From Caulobacter sp048541825 (GTDB taxonomy: Bacteria; Pseudomonadota; Alphaproteobacteria; Caulobacterales; Caulobacteraceae): 64,000 bases of DNA. The DNA is taken from contig NZ_CP183332.1 in the NCBI RefSeq assembly GCF_048541825.1, positions 3,038,001 to 3,102,000 on the forward strand. Direction: 5' to 3'. A model generated the notes under the pieces. It saw nothing but the letters and a program-made list of their open reading frames with translations. It searched no databases and had not been told where the DNA came from. Of the stretch, positions 43,112-50,488 are shown piece after piece; position 1 is the stretch's first letter; every line of letters begins with the position of its first letter. A program made the translations under genes and the position numbers.

Positions 43112-43140
43112 CCTCAGGCGGCCTTCGGAGATTACAATTC

Positions 43141-43188
43141 GTTTACATCCGTAATCGCTGATTGACCGGATCGATTACGGATGTAAAC
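43141..43188. promoter_or_regulatory. BlaI-type operator dyad
   Basis: GTTTACATCCGTAATC (43141-43156) is repeated as its exact reverse complement at 43173-43188, with a 16-bp spacer. A further ATTACA (43130-43135) precedes it. The dyad ends 26 bp before the BlaI-type repressor start, so it is the likely autoregulatory site. TACA/TGTA cores are typical of BlaI/MecI operators. Confidence 0.8.
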
Positions 43189-43213
43189 GATGGGGCCAAT
43201 AAGGAGAGGTTCC

Positions 43214-43582
43214 ATGCGGATCAGCACGGCCGAAAGTCAGGTGATGAGAGCTCTGTGGGCCAAGAGTCCGCTCAGCGCCGAGGAGATCATCGCCGCCCTG
43301 CCCGCCGATCAGGACTGGGCCGACGCCACGGTGAAGACCCTGCTCAACCGCCTTCTGAAGAAGGACGCCATCGCCGCAGACCGCGATGGCCGCCGCTTCC
43401 TCTACCGGCCGCTGGTCGCCCAGGGCGACTATGTGCACGCCGAAAGCCAGGGCCTGCTGGACCGACTGTTCGACGGCCGCCTGGCCCCGCTGGTGGCCCA
43501 TTTCTCGCAACGCGAAAAGCTCAGCGACCAGGATGTCGCCGATCTGCGCCGCCTGCTGGAGAGCCTCGACGATGACAAATGA
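43214..43582 (+). CDS. BlaI/MecI-family transcriptional repressor
   Basis: 122 residues: ISTAESQVMRALWAKSPLSA, then the winged helix (AEEIIAALPADQDWADATVK, TLLNRLLKKDAIAADRDGR) and the C-terminal dimerisation helices with LVAHFSQREKLSDQDV. This is the repressor family released by BlaR1/MecR1 proteolysis. ATG 43214 has AGGAGAGG before it, whereas ATG 43190 in the same frame has none. It overlaps the M56 protease gene by 11 bp. The usual scissile Asn-Phe site of staphylococcal BlaI is not obvious; HFSQ near residue 98 may lie close to the equivalent place. Confidence 0.93.
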   Translation: MRISTAESQVMRALWAKSPLSAEEIIAALPADQDWADATVKTLLNRLLKKDAIAADRDGRRFLYRPLVAQGDYVHAESQGLLDRLFDGRLAPLVAHFSQREKLSDQDVADLRRLLESLDDDK

Positions 43583-45347
43583 GATCCTGGCCCTGCTGCT
43601 GCGCGCCAATCTGGCCATCGCCGCCGCCGTCCTGCTGGTGCTGATCCTGCGCCGTCCTGTGCGGTCGCTGTTCGGCGCCCGCGCCGCCTATGGTCTCTGG
43701 CTGATCGCCCCTCTGGCGACGCTGGCCGTCCTGCTGCCGGCCAGGACCGTCACGGTTCGAGCGCCCGTCGCGCCGCCGCCCGTCGCAGCTCCGGCCGCCC
43801 TCGCGCCGACCCAGGCCATCGCCGCCCCAGCGACGGTCACACCTCAAGCCGCACCGCGCCTGCAGGTTCCAACCCACCGCCTCCGCGACGGCCTCGTCAT
43901 GGGCTGGGCCCTGATCGCCCTGCTGGCCATCGGCGTCCAGGCCGAGCGCCAGCGCCGGTTCCTGAAGTCCCTCGGGAAACTGCGCGGCGAAGACGGCCTG
44001 TTCCACGCCGAACATGCCGGGGTCGGTCCCGCGGTGATCGGCGCCCTGTCACCCCGCGTGGTGCTGCCCGCCGACTTCGCCCTGCGCTTCACGCCCGAGG
44101 AGCAGGCCCTGATCCTGGCCCATGAGCGCAATCACCTGTCGATGGGCGACGCCCAGATCAACGCCCTGACCATCGCGATCCAGTGCCTGTTCTGGTTCAA
44201 CCCGCTGGTCCATATCGGCGCCAATCGCCTGCGGGTCGACCAGGAGATCGCCTGCGACGCCGCCGTTCTCACCCGCCATCCCGTCGCCCGTCGCACCTAT
44301 GGCGAGGCGATGCTGAAAACCCAACTGGCGCCCCACGCGCCGCCGCTCGGCTGCCACTGGCCAGCCTCGGCCAATAGCCAACTCAAGGAGAGGTTCGTCA
44401 TGCTCAAACAGCACCGCCAGGGCCGCGCCCGTCGCATCGCCGGCGCCGCCTCGGTCGCCGCCCTGGCCATGGGCGTCGGCTTCGCCGCCTGGGCCGCCCA
44501 GCCGGCCCGCACCGTTCATGACCGTCCCAGCGTGACGAGGCACGACCGCGCCCGCGACATCGCCAGCCCGCTGTATCGCGCTGTTCTTGACGGCGACATC
44601 GCCAAGGCGCGAGCGCTGATCTCGGCCGGCGCCAACGTCAACTTCAAGGCCGATGGTGACGGCACGCCCCTGATCGAGGCCGCCCGCCAGGGTCGCGCGG
44701 ATCTGGTCCAGCTGCTGCTCCAGAACGGCGCCAACCCCAGCCTCGCCGTCCGCGGCGACGGCGCACCGCTGATCGCCGCCGCCGGCGCGGGTCGCCTCGA
44801 CATCGTCAAGGCTCTGGTCGAGCGCGGCGCCGCAGTCGACATACATGTGCCCGGCGACGACACCCCGCTGATCAGCGCCATCCGCGCGAAGGACCTGGCC
44901 ACCGTCGGCTACCTGATCGACAAGGGCGCCAATGTGAACCGCGTGGCCCCCGGCGACGGCACGCCCCTGATCGAAGCCGCCCGCTCGGGCCGGCTGGACC
45001 TGGTGCAACTGCTTCTGGCCAAGGGCGCCGACGCCGATCTGGCCGTGCGCGGTGACGGCAATCCGCTGATCTCGGCCGCCTCGGCGGGTCGCCTAGACAT
45101 GGTCAGGACCCTGGTCGAGCATGGCGCTTCGGTAGAGGCCTTCGTGCCCGGCGACGAGACCCCGTTGATTAACGCGGCCCAGTCCGGCGACCTGGCCACC
45201 GTCACCTATCTGGTCGAGAAGGGCGCCGACGTGAACCGCGCCGTGCCGTCCAATCCCGGCCAGACCCGCTCGCCTCTCGGCGAGGCCGTAAAGCGCGGCC
45301 ATCGCGCGGTCGCCGACTACCTCCGGGCCAAGGGCGCGCGCGCCTAG
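43572..45347 (+). CDS. BlaR1-like M56 metalloprotease with ankyrin repeats
   Basis: 591 residues. The N-terminal 300 are BlaR1/MecR1-like: hydrophobic segments at about 5-27, 38-56 and 110-125, the PAVIGALSPRVVLPADF motif of M56 proteases, zinc motif ILAHERNHLSMGD (HExxH), and FWFNPLVHIGANRLRVDQEI. A fourth helix (IAGAASVAALAMGVGFAAWA) leads not to a penicillin-binding domain but to eight ankyrin repeats of 33 residues (about 333-590). By BlaR1 topology these should lie outside the inner membrane. In BlaR1 systems ligand binding activates the protease, which removes the BlaI repressor; the ligand here is unknown. Two blocks of three repeats are near-identical. Confidence 0.92.
   Translation: MTNEILALLLRANLAIAAAVLLVLILRRPVRSLFGARAAYGLWLIAPLATLAVLLPARTVTVRAPVAPPPVAAPAALAPTQAIAAPATVTPQAAPRLQVPTHRLRDGLVMGWALIALLAIGVQAERQRRFLKSLGKLRGEDGLFHAEHAGVGPAVIGALSPRVVLPADFALRFTPEEQALILAHERNHLSMGDAQINALTIAIQCLFWFNPLVHIGANRLRVDQEIACDAAVLTRHPVARRTYGEAMLKTQLAPHAPPLGCHWPASANSQLKERFVMLKQHRQGRARRIAGAASVAALAMGVGFAAWAAQPARTVHDRPSVTRHDRARDIASPLYRAVLDGDIAKARALISAGANVNFKADGDGTPLIEAARQGRADLVQLLLQNGANPSLAVRGDGAPLIAAAGAGRLDIVKALVERGAAVDIHVPGDDTPLISAIRAKDLATVGYLIDKGANVNRVAPGDGTPLIEAARSGRLDLVQLLLAKGADADLAVRGDGNPLISAASAGRLDMVRTLVEHGASVEAFVPGDETPLINAAQSGDLATVTYLVEKGADVNRAVPSNPGQTRSPLGEAVKRGHRAVADYLRAKGARA
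44655..45248 (+). repeat. tandem duplication of a three-ankyrin module (2 x 297 bp)
   Basis: Bases 44655-44951 and 44952-45248 encode two 99-residue blocks starting GDGTPLIEAAR. They match at most positions in the same order, e.g. LVQLLL, LAVRGDG, AGRLD, VPGD, DLATV and KGA-VNR. The third repeat of each block differs from the first two, showing that the unit that duplicated was three ankyrins long. Confidence 0.85.
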
Positions 45348-45390
45348 CCGCGCGCCCTAACCCCTCCACAACAATCCGACAGGAACCACG

Positions 45391-46956
45391 ATGGCTTTCA
45401 TCGACGCCCGAACCTTGCCTGACGCCAGCCGGATCGAGGCCGATCTGATCATCATCGGCGGCGGCATTGCGGGCATCGCCCTGGCCCGGGAACTGGCCGG
45501 CGGCTCGATCAGGGTCGCCGTCCTCGAGAGCGGCGGTCGCGAGATCGACATGGACAACCAGGCCCTCTACGCCGGCTCGGCGACCATCCGGGGGCCCGAC
45601 AACCCCGACCGGGCGCTCAACGACTATCCCGCGCAGTCGCGGATCCGCGCCCTGGGCGGTTCAGCCCATGTGTGGGGCGGCAAGTGCGCGCCGCTGGACC
45701 CCGCCGACTTTGTCCAGCGCGACTGGGCGCCCCACAGCGGCTGGCCGATGAGCCGCGAGCAGCTTCAGCCCTTCTATGACCGGGCCTGCGACCTGCTGGG
45801 CATTCCGCATTTCGGACCCGACACGCCGGTGCTGCAGGATAAGGCCCGCAGACCGCTGGACCTGGATCCCCAGGACGGCTTCTTCTCCGCGCCGCGCTAC
45901 TTCTCCAAGATCTCGGGCGGGGCGGACAAGGCGGCCTTCGACGCCTTCCGCACCGACTTCGCGGATGCGCCCAACATCACCGTGTATCTCTACGCCAACG
46001 CCACCCAGGTTCGGCTCGCAGCAAAGGGCGACACTGTCGAGGGGCTGGATGTGGCCTGCCTCAGCGGCAAGCGCCACACCGCCAGGGCCCGGACCTATGT
46101 CCTGGCGACCGGCGGCATCGAGAATGCCCGACTGATGCTGGCCTCCAACACCGTGCGCTCCGAAGGCGTCGGCAACCGTCACGGTCTGGTGGGCCGGTTC
46201 TTCCAGGGCCATGTCACCTATTCGATGGATGGCGACGCCGAAACGGAAGGTTCGGCGGTCAATATCGCCCGAGCCGAGTCGATGGCGCTCTATGTGCCGC
46301 CCGCCCGCGCCGCCGCCCACTGCGTGATCGGCAGCGGCCTGGCCGGCCAGACCCGGATGAAGACCGGCAACTTCACCCTCACCCTCTATAACGGCGGTGA
46401 ACCGGGCTCGGGCACGCCGACCCAGGCCGAGACCAAGGTCATCCGCCAGACGGCGACCCGTCTGGACGCAGGCAGCGGTGTGGATCAACAGGGCGGCCAA
46501 CTGTTTGGCTGCTTCGCCATGACCGAGCACTTCCCCAATCCCGACAGCCGCATCACCCTGGACCCGGCCGATCTCGACCCGCTGGGCATGCCGCGCATCA
46601 AGCTGGACTGGGTCTATTCCAGGACCGACTGGGATAGCTTCGAGCGCACCACTGCGGCCATGGGCGACGCTCTGGGCGCATCCGGTCAGGGCCGCCTCTG
46701 CTGGCCTGTTCAGCGCACGGACTATGTGGCGATCTCCAGCGCCTCGCGCCATCACATGGGAACCACGCGGATGCATGCCGATCCGAAGCATGGCGTGGTC
46801 GACGCCGATTGCCGCGTCCACGATACGGCCAATCTCTATGTCGCGGGCAGCTCGGTCTTCCCGACCTCGGGCATCGCCAATCCCACCCTGACCCTGTTGG
46901 CCCTGACCCTGCGCCTGGCCGACCACCTGAAGCTGAAGATGGAAGCCGCCCGATGA
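45391..46956 (+). CDS. GMC-family FAD oxidoreductase
   Basis: 521 residues with an N-terminal FAD fold (DLIIIGGGIAGIALARELAG) and IRALGGSAHVWGGKCAPLDP, the FAD-binding GGS(S)xxWGG region of membrane sugar/alcohol dehydrogenases (fructose, gluconate and glucose dehydrogenase types, and pyranose oxidase). The C-terminus carries the catalytic part SASRHHMGTTRMHADPKHGV and LYVAGSSVFPTSGIANPTLT. No signal peptide is seen, but such subunits can be exported by the Tat route together with a small partner, as encoded next. Substrate unknown. It follows the M56 gene by 43 bp and overlaps the next gene by 4 bp, so all four genes from 43214 are one likely operon under BlaI-type control. Confidence 0.9.
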   Translation: MAFIDARTLPDASRIEADLIIIGGGIAGIALARELAGGSIRVAVLESGGREIDMDNQALYAGSATIRGPDNPDRALNDYPAQSRIRALGGSAHVWGGKCAPLDPADFVQRDWAPHSGWPMSREQLQPFYDRACDLLGIPHFGPDTPVLQDKARRPLDLDPQDGFFSAPRYFSKISGGADKAAFDAFRTDFADAPNITVYLYANATQVRLAAKGDTVEGLDVACLSGKRHTARARTYVLATGGIENARLMLASNTVRSEGVGNRHGLVGRFFQGHVTYSMDGDAETEGSAVNIARAESMALYVPPARAAAHCVIGSGLAGQTRMKTGNFTLTLYNGGEPGSGTPTQAETKVIRQTATRLDAGSGVDQQGGQLFGCFAMTEHFPNPDSRITLDPADLDPLGMPRIKLDWVYSRTDWDSFERTTAAMGDALGASGQGRLCWPVQRTDYVAISSASRHHMGTTRMHADPKHGVVDADCRVHDTANLYVAGSSVFPTSGIANPTLTLLALTLRLADHLKLKMEAAR

Positions 46957-47306
46957 CCCTTCTGGCCCGCCGCGACCTGCTCGCCACCCTGCTGGCGATG
47001 ACCGCCAGCGTCAGCCTGCCCGCCGGGGCCTTCGCCGCCGCTCCGGCCGGAGCTTTCAACGACCTGGATGGCGCTGCTGTCGAGCGTATCGGCAAGGCCT
47101 GGCTGGAACAGAATCCGGGAACCAACGCCAAGGCCCTGGCGATCCGGCTATTCCCGGACGGGCGGAATGCCGGGACGCTCGCCGACCTGCGCCGTCGCGC
47201 CGCTGGCGACTTTCGTCAGGGCGCGGTGTTTATCCATCGAGGCTGGCGGCTGTCGCAAACCGAGGGTGCGCTGTTTGGCTTGCTGGCCCTGGGGATCGCC
47301 GCCTAG
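46953..47306 (+). CDS. small exported partner subunit of the GMC oxidoreductase
   Basis: 117 residues starting in an ATGA overlap with the GMC gene. The N-terminus has a Tat-like ARRDLLATLL followed by a hydrophobic stretch and AFAAAPAG, so it carries an export signal. The remainder (DGAAVERIGKAWLEQNPGTN, IHRGWRLSQTEGALFG) is a compact helical domain without cofactor motifs. By position and size it matches the small subunits that escort FAD dehydrogenases of the gluconate/fructose/sorbitol type through the Tat path (hitch-hiking); sequence similarity alone is weak. Its TAG stop lies in the first bases of a dispersed intergenic repeat. Confidence 0.75.
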   Translation: MTLLARRDLLATLLAMTASVSLPAGAFAAAPAGAFNDLDGAAVERIGKAWLEQNPGTNAKALAIRLFPDGRNAGTLADLRRRAAGDFRQGAVFIHRGWRLSQTEGALFGLLALGIAA

Positions 47307-47410
47307 AGCGTTGTTCGGCGAAGTGGATACCGGTTCGCCGCCGAAATGACGCGTCAAAACAAGAATCTAGAGCAAACGCCATGATTCAATCATGGCGACC
47401 TTTGCTCTAG
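47303..47410 (+). repeat. alphaproteobacterial dispersed intergenic repeat with hairpin
   Basis: The stretch begins CTAGAGCG, contains AAGTGGATACCGGTTCGCC and GCGTCAAAACAAGAATCTAG, and ends in a hairpin in which CTAGAGCAAA (47367) pairs with TTGCTCTAG (to 47410) around CGCCATGAT/ATCATGGCG. I recognise this arrangement from many rhizobial and related genomes, where it lies between genes and may act as a terminator. Here it also supplies the stop codon of the preceding gene. Confidence 0.7.
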
Positions 47411-47423
47411 GGGCTGGTCAGGC

Positions 47424-47558
47424 TCAGAGGCGTGTGGCCGGCTCATGACGCGGTTGCCGAAACTGCTGCGGCTGACAGGCGGCCAGCGAAATTACGCCTA
47501 CCGCCAGGATCGCGGCGATCAGGACAAGCCTGAGCCGAGCGTCAGGGCGGTCCGTCAT
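47424..47558 (-). CDS. small putative lipoprotein
   Basis: A 44-codon frame starting in an ATGA overlap with the upstream small gene. The product has a basic start, a hydrophobic core (RLVLIAAILAVGVIS) and the lipobox LAAC at residues 25-28, then a short Gln/Arg/Pro-rich tail (QPQQFRQPRHEPATRL). It should be a tiny membrane-anchored lipoprotein. Codon overlap with a gene of similar size supports that both are real. No family recognised. It sits beside the dispersed repeat, which may end its transcript too. Confidence 0.6.
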   Translation of the reverse strand: MTDRPDARLRLVLIAAILAVGVISLAACQPQQFRQPRHEPATRL

Positions 47559-47710
47559 CGCACGGTCCGCCGATCAGAGGGCCGTGGCGACCTGCGCATG
47601 ACAGGCCCCTCGCCCACGGCGCTCAGCAGCAAAACGGCGCTCAGGGCCAGGACGAACGCGGCGAACGCGACGCCCTCCAGAATGCCAAGGGTCAGTTGAA
47701 GAACAGTCAT
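47555..47710 (-). CDS. small single-pass membrane protein (FixK-box promoter)
   Basis: 51 residues starting MTVLQLTLGILEGVAFAAFV, with one transmembrane helix (about 5-32) and a short basic C-terminus (MRRSPRPSDRRTVR). AGGGAGG precedes the ATG at 47710, which is why the longer frame upstream is rejected. A FixK-like box lies 54 bp upstream. Small single-helix proteins are common as accessory subunits of high-affinity oxidases and their assembly factors, which would fit a microaerobic promoter, but this is only a suggestion. Confidence 0.65.
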   Translation of the reverse strand: MTVLQLTLGILEGVAFAAFVLALSAVLLLSAVGEGPVMRRSPRPSDRRTVR

Positions 47711-47763
47711 CGAGAACCTCCCTGTTCGTAGCTTGATTATCTCGCGATAGAGCTTGAGGGGTA

Positions 47764-47777
47764 TTGATCTCACGCAA
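47764..47777. promoter_or_regulatory. putative FixK/FNR box
   Basis: TTGATCTCACGCAA matches TTGAT-N4-ATCAA at 8 of 10 positions (right half CGCAA). It lies 54 bp before the start of the small membrane-protein gene on the minus strand, a usual distance for activation. Confidence 0.45.
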
Positions 47778-47848
47778 CTGAGGGGAAACTTCTTCTCACC
47801 AGACGGTCGCAGTCGGCTGAAATGCTCGCGGGGACGCGCCTGCGCTCG

Positions 47849-48244
47849 TCACTGACGACTGGGAGGCCGTGGATCCAGGCTTTTCAAATAGGCCTTCAGC
47901 TGGGCGACCTCGTCATCGTCCAGTTCGACCATCGGCATGCGCGGATGGCGTGCCGGTGAGCCCTCCTCGGGCTTGCGACTGGGGGCCAGCATGCCTTCCG
48001 TCAGGATCTGGTCGAGCCCGCCGGGCGGGTAGCGTCGATACAGGGTCGCGAAAGGCGGCGCATCGGCCAGCAGGCTGGGTCGGCCGTCCACCGCATGGCA
48101 GGTTCCGCAGTTGCGCTGGGCGATCCCCTGACCGCCGAACGCCTGTGTGGGTTTCGACGCAGGCTCGGCGGAGACCTGAGCGCCCGCCAAACCCAGGGCC
48201 AGGACAGCAAGCAGTCCCGCGCCGCTGATCCCCCGGCCGCTCAC
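47849..48244 (-). CDS. c-type cytochrome, class I
   Basis: 131 residues from a GTG that overlaps the adhP stop (GTGA). An N-terminal signal (GLLAVLALGLAGAQVSAE) leads to the haem motif CGTCH in RNCGTCHAVDG; the sixth ligand is probably the Met of RMPMVELDDDEVAQLKAYLK. It is a small periplasmic or membrane-anchored electron carrier. Translation-coupled with the alcohol dehydrogenase gene, although that enzyme type uses NAD, not haem; the pair is therefore more likely joined by co-regulation than by direct electron transfer. A FixJ-like site lies before the operon. Confidence 0.9.
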   Translation of the reverse strand: MSGRGISGAGLLAVLALGLAGAQVSAEPASKPTQAFGGQGIAQRNCGTCHAVDGRPSLLADAPPFATLYRRYPPGGLDQILTEGMLAPSRKPEEGSPARHPRMPMVELDDDEVAQLKAYLKSLDPRPPSRQ

Positions 48245-49275
48245 AGCCGATCCTCGAAATCGAGCACCACCCGGCCTTCGATCTCGCCCCGCGCCATACG
48301 GTCGAAAACGCTGTTGATGTTGTGCAGGCCCTCGGCGTGGACCGTAGCCCGCACCCGACCGTCGGCGGCGAAGGCCAGGGCCTCGCGCAGATCCAGTCGC
48401 GTGCCGACAATCGAACCCCGCACCGTGATCCCGCGTAGCACCGTGTCGAAGATCGACAGCGGGAAATCGCCGGGCGGCAGGCCATTGAGCGACACCGTGC
48501 CCCCGCGCCGAACCATGCCCATGGCCTGAGAAAAGGCGATGGGCGACACGGCGGTGACCAACACGCCATGCGCGCCGCCGATCTGGGTCTGCAGATAGGG
48601 GCCCGGATCGGTCTCGCGGGCGTCCACGGTGATCTCCGCGCCCAAGGTCCGCGCCAGATGCAGCTTGTCCTTGTCGATATCGACGGCGGCGACCTTGAAC
48701 CCCATGGCCCTGGCGTACTGCACGGCCATGTGGCCCAGCCCGCCGATGCCAGAGATCGCCACCCAGTCGCCGGGCTTGGCGTCCGTGACCTTCAGGCCCT
48801 TGTAGACGGTGACGCCGGCGCACAGGATCGGCGCCGCTTCCAGGAAGCTCAGATTGGCCGGCAAGAGGCCGACATAGTCAGCGTCGGCCAGCACATATTC
48901 GGCGAAGCCCCCGTTGACCGAATAGCCGGTGTTCTGCTGCGCCTCGCACAGGGTCTCCCAGCCACTCAGGCAGTAGGTGCAATGGCCACAGGCCGAGTGC
49001 AGCCATGGCACGCCGACCCGGTCGCCTTCCTTGACGTGCTCGACGCCCTTGCCGACCTTGACCACCGTGCCGACGCCCTCATGGCCCGGAACGAACGGAA
49101 GGCTGGGCTTGATGGGCCAGTCGCCATGGGCTGCGTGCAGGTCGGTGTGGCACACACCGCAGGCGGCGATCTTGACCAGCACCTGACCGCGCCCCGGCAC
49201 GGGTCGCGCGATGTCCTCCACGACCAGCGCCTGGCCAAAGGCTCGAACGACAGCGGCCCTCATGGTCTTGTCCAT
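48241..49275 (-). CDS. adhP: zinc-dependent alcohol dehydrogenase
   Basis: 344 residues of the medium-chain dehydrogenase family: catalytic zinc ligands in ACGVCHTDLHAAHGDW and PFVPGHEGVG, structural zinc motif CGHCTYCLSGWETLC, and the NAD fold GIGGLGHMAVQYARAMG. It matches AdhP-type propanol-preferring or ethanol-active enzymes, interconverting alcohol and aldehyde with NAD. ATG 49275 has GGAGAG before it; the 19 residues further up have no similarity. It lies next to fixLJ and 93 bp after a motif shared with the fixK promoter, which suggests induction under low oxygen. Confidence 0.94.
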   Translation of the reverse strand: MDKTMRAAVVRAFGQALVVEDIARPVPGRGQVLVKIAACGVCHTDLHAAHGDWPIKPSLPFVPGHEGVGTVVKVGKGVEHVKEGDRVGVPWLHSACGHCTYCLSGWETLCEAQQNTGYSVNGGFAEYVLADADYVGLLPANLSFLEAAPILCAGVTVYKGLKVTDAKPGDWVAISGIGGLGHMAVQYARAMGFKVAAVDIDKDKLHLARTLGAEITVDARETDPGPYLQTQIGGAHGVLVTAVSPIAFSQAMGMVRRGGTVSLNGLPPGDFPLSIFDTVLRGITVRGSIVGTRLDLREALAFAADGRVRATVHAEGLHNINSVFDRMARGEIEGRVVLDFEDRL

Positions 49276-49367
49276 GGTGTCTCTCCAGGTGTCGCCAAGG
49301 CTTGGCCTGGATGGAGCAGGCCGCCTCGTCATGGCGATTTGATACCGCCGCCGCAGCCGCCTGGCAG

Positions 49368-49384
49368 TTGGGAGTATTACGTAG
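49368..49384 (-). promoter_or_regulatory. FixJ-like site CTACGTAATACTCCCAA
   Basis: The minus strand reads CTACGTAATACTCCCAA, equal to the fixK upstream element CTACGTAAACATCCCAA except at three of the four central bases. It overlaps the stop codon of the receiver gene and lies 93 bp before adhP. The core looks like published FixJ sites (GTA-N-T-type), but binding is inferred. Confidence 0.5.
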
Positions 49385-49784
49385 GGTCGTGGTGTGCGGC
49401 CATGACACGCTCGACAGCCTCGACCAGGACGGCCTCGGCCATCGGCTTCTCTATTACGCGGCTGTAGCCGGCCGCGAGGGCCTGATCGATCAACCGCGAC
49501 GTCGGGAAGGCTGTGATCATCAGCGCCTCACCCCGCCAACCCATGTCGCGCAACCGGGTCAGGATCAGCAGGCCGTCGATTTCGGGCATGCGATAGTCCG
49601 CCACTAGGCACACCGCATCCAGCGCCGTGGGATCGGCCAGCAGCGCCAGACCGGAAGCGTAGGCGCGCACCTCAAAACCACGACCATGCAGCAGCAGCTG
49701 CAGCGAGCGACGCACACCAACATCGTCTTCGACCAGCAGCAGCCGCGCGCGGTGTTCGAGGGTATTGGAGCGCGCTTGCGTCAT
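49377..49784 (-). CDS. single-domain receiver protein (FixT-like position)
   Basis: 135 residues forming one receiver domain: RLLLVEDDVGVRRSLQLLLH, phospho-acceptor Asp in CLVADYRMPEIDGL, MITAFPTS and the conserved Lys in VIEKPMAE. It is related to FixJ-type receivers and has no output domain. Beside fixLJ such a protein is a candidate feedback inhibitor of the FixL kinase, as FixT is in rhizobia and Caulobacter. Only one cysteine is visible (VCLVAD), so the iron-sulfur cluster reported for Caulobacter FixT could not form here. The start MTQARSN is chosen because the preceding residues lack similarity. Confidence 0.85.
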   Translation of the reverse strand: MTQARSNTLEHRARLLLVEDDVGVRRSLQLLLHGRGFEVRAYASGLALLADPTALDAVCLVADYRMPEIDGLLILTRLRDMGWRGEALMITAFPTSRLIDQALAAGYSRVIEKPMAEAVLVEAVERVMAAHHDPT

Positions 49785-49867
49785 TTCCGGCCTGCCTTCG
49801 CGACCAAGACGGGTCGCCAGTCGGGGCATGCCACACCACAATGGAGGCGGTCGCTACGTAGAGCTCC

Positions 49868-50488
49868 TTAGATCCCTTCCTGCAGGCCTGCGGCGAAGGC
49901 GATCCGCAGCGCTTCGGACAGGCTCCTCACCTGAAGTTTGGCCATCAGATTGGCGCGGTGAACCTCGACGGTGCGCGGCGAGATGGCCAGGTCGAAGGCG
50001 ATGGTCTTGTTGGGCAGACCCTGGGCCAGGCCTCGGAGCACGTCCTGCTCGCGACTGGTCAGGGCCGCGATAGCGACGGCGGCGTCGCCCGCTCGCGCCG
50101 CGCGGGCCCCCGCGTCGTCCAGCCGTTCGAAGGCCGCCGTGATGGCGGTCAGCAGCACCGCCTTCTCGAACGGCTTTTCAATGAAGTCGACCGCCCCGCC
50201 CTTCATGGCGCGAACCGCCACGGTGATGTCTCCGTGGCCGGTCAAGACCACCACCGGCATGGCGATACCCCGCTCGGCCATCGCTTTCTGGACCTCAAGG
50301 CCGTCCATGCCGGGCATGCGCACGTCCAGCAGCACGCAGCCGGGCTCTGCATCCCTGGCCGACTGCAGAAAAGCGTCTCCCGAAGCGTAGGTCGACACCG
50401 CATAGCCCGAGGTCTTGAGCATGAACCCGGCAGAGCGACGGATCGCCTCTTCGTCATCGACGATATGGATCATCCGCCTAGTGTTCAT
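49868..50488 (-). CDS. fixJ: oxygen-responsive response regulator FixJ
   Basis: 206 residues. Receiver: IHIVDDEEAIRRSAGFMLKT, Asp in CVLLDVRMPGMDGLEVQ, VVVLTGHGDITVAVRAMKGG and Lys in DFIEKPFEK, which is the FixJ/TtrR pattern. A LuxR-type helix-turn-helix follows (LTSREQDVLRGLAQGLPNKT, ISPRTVEVHRANLMAKL). Phosphorylated by FixL under low oxygen, it activates fixK and other targets. It begins 11 bp inside the fixL gene, so the two are translated together. The longer open frame upstream is just the fixL region read in another frame. Confidence 0.96.
   Translation of the reverse strand: MNTRRMIHIVDDEEAIRRSAGFMLKTSGYAVSTYASGDAFLQSARDAEPGCVLLDVRMPGMDGLEVQKAMAERGIAMPVVVLTGHGDITVAVRAMKGGAVDFIEKPFEKAVLLTAITAAFERLDDAGARAARAGDAAVAIAALTSREQDVLRGLAQGLPNKTIAFDLAISPRTVEVHRANLMAKLQVRSLSEALRIAFAAGLQEGI

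Noticed and set aside
49785..49867. Third FixJ-like site (CTACGTAGAGCTCC) between fixJ and the receiver gene
   Set aside because: Only the CTACGTA core matches in the useful orientation; the CCCAA end is absent.
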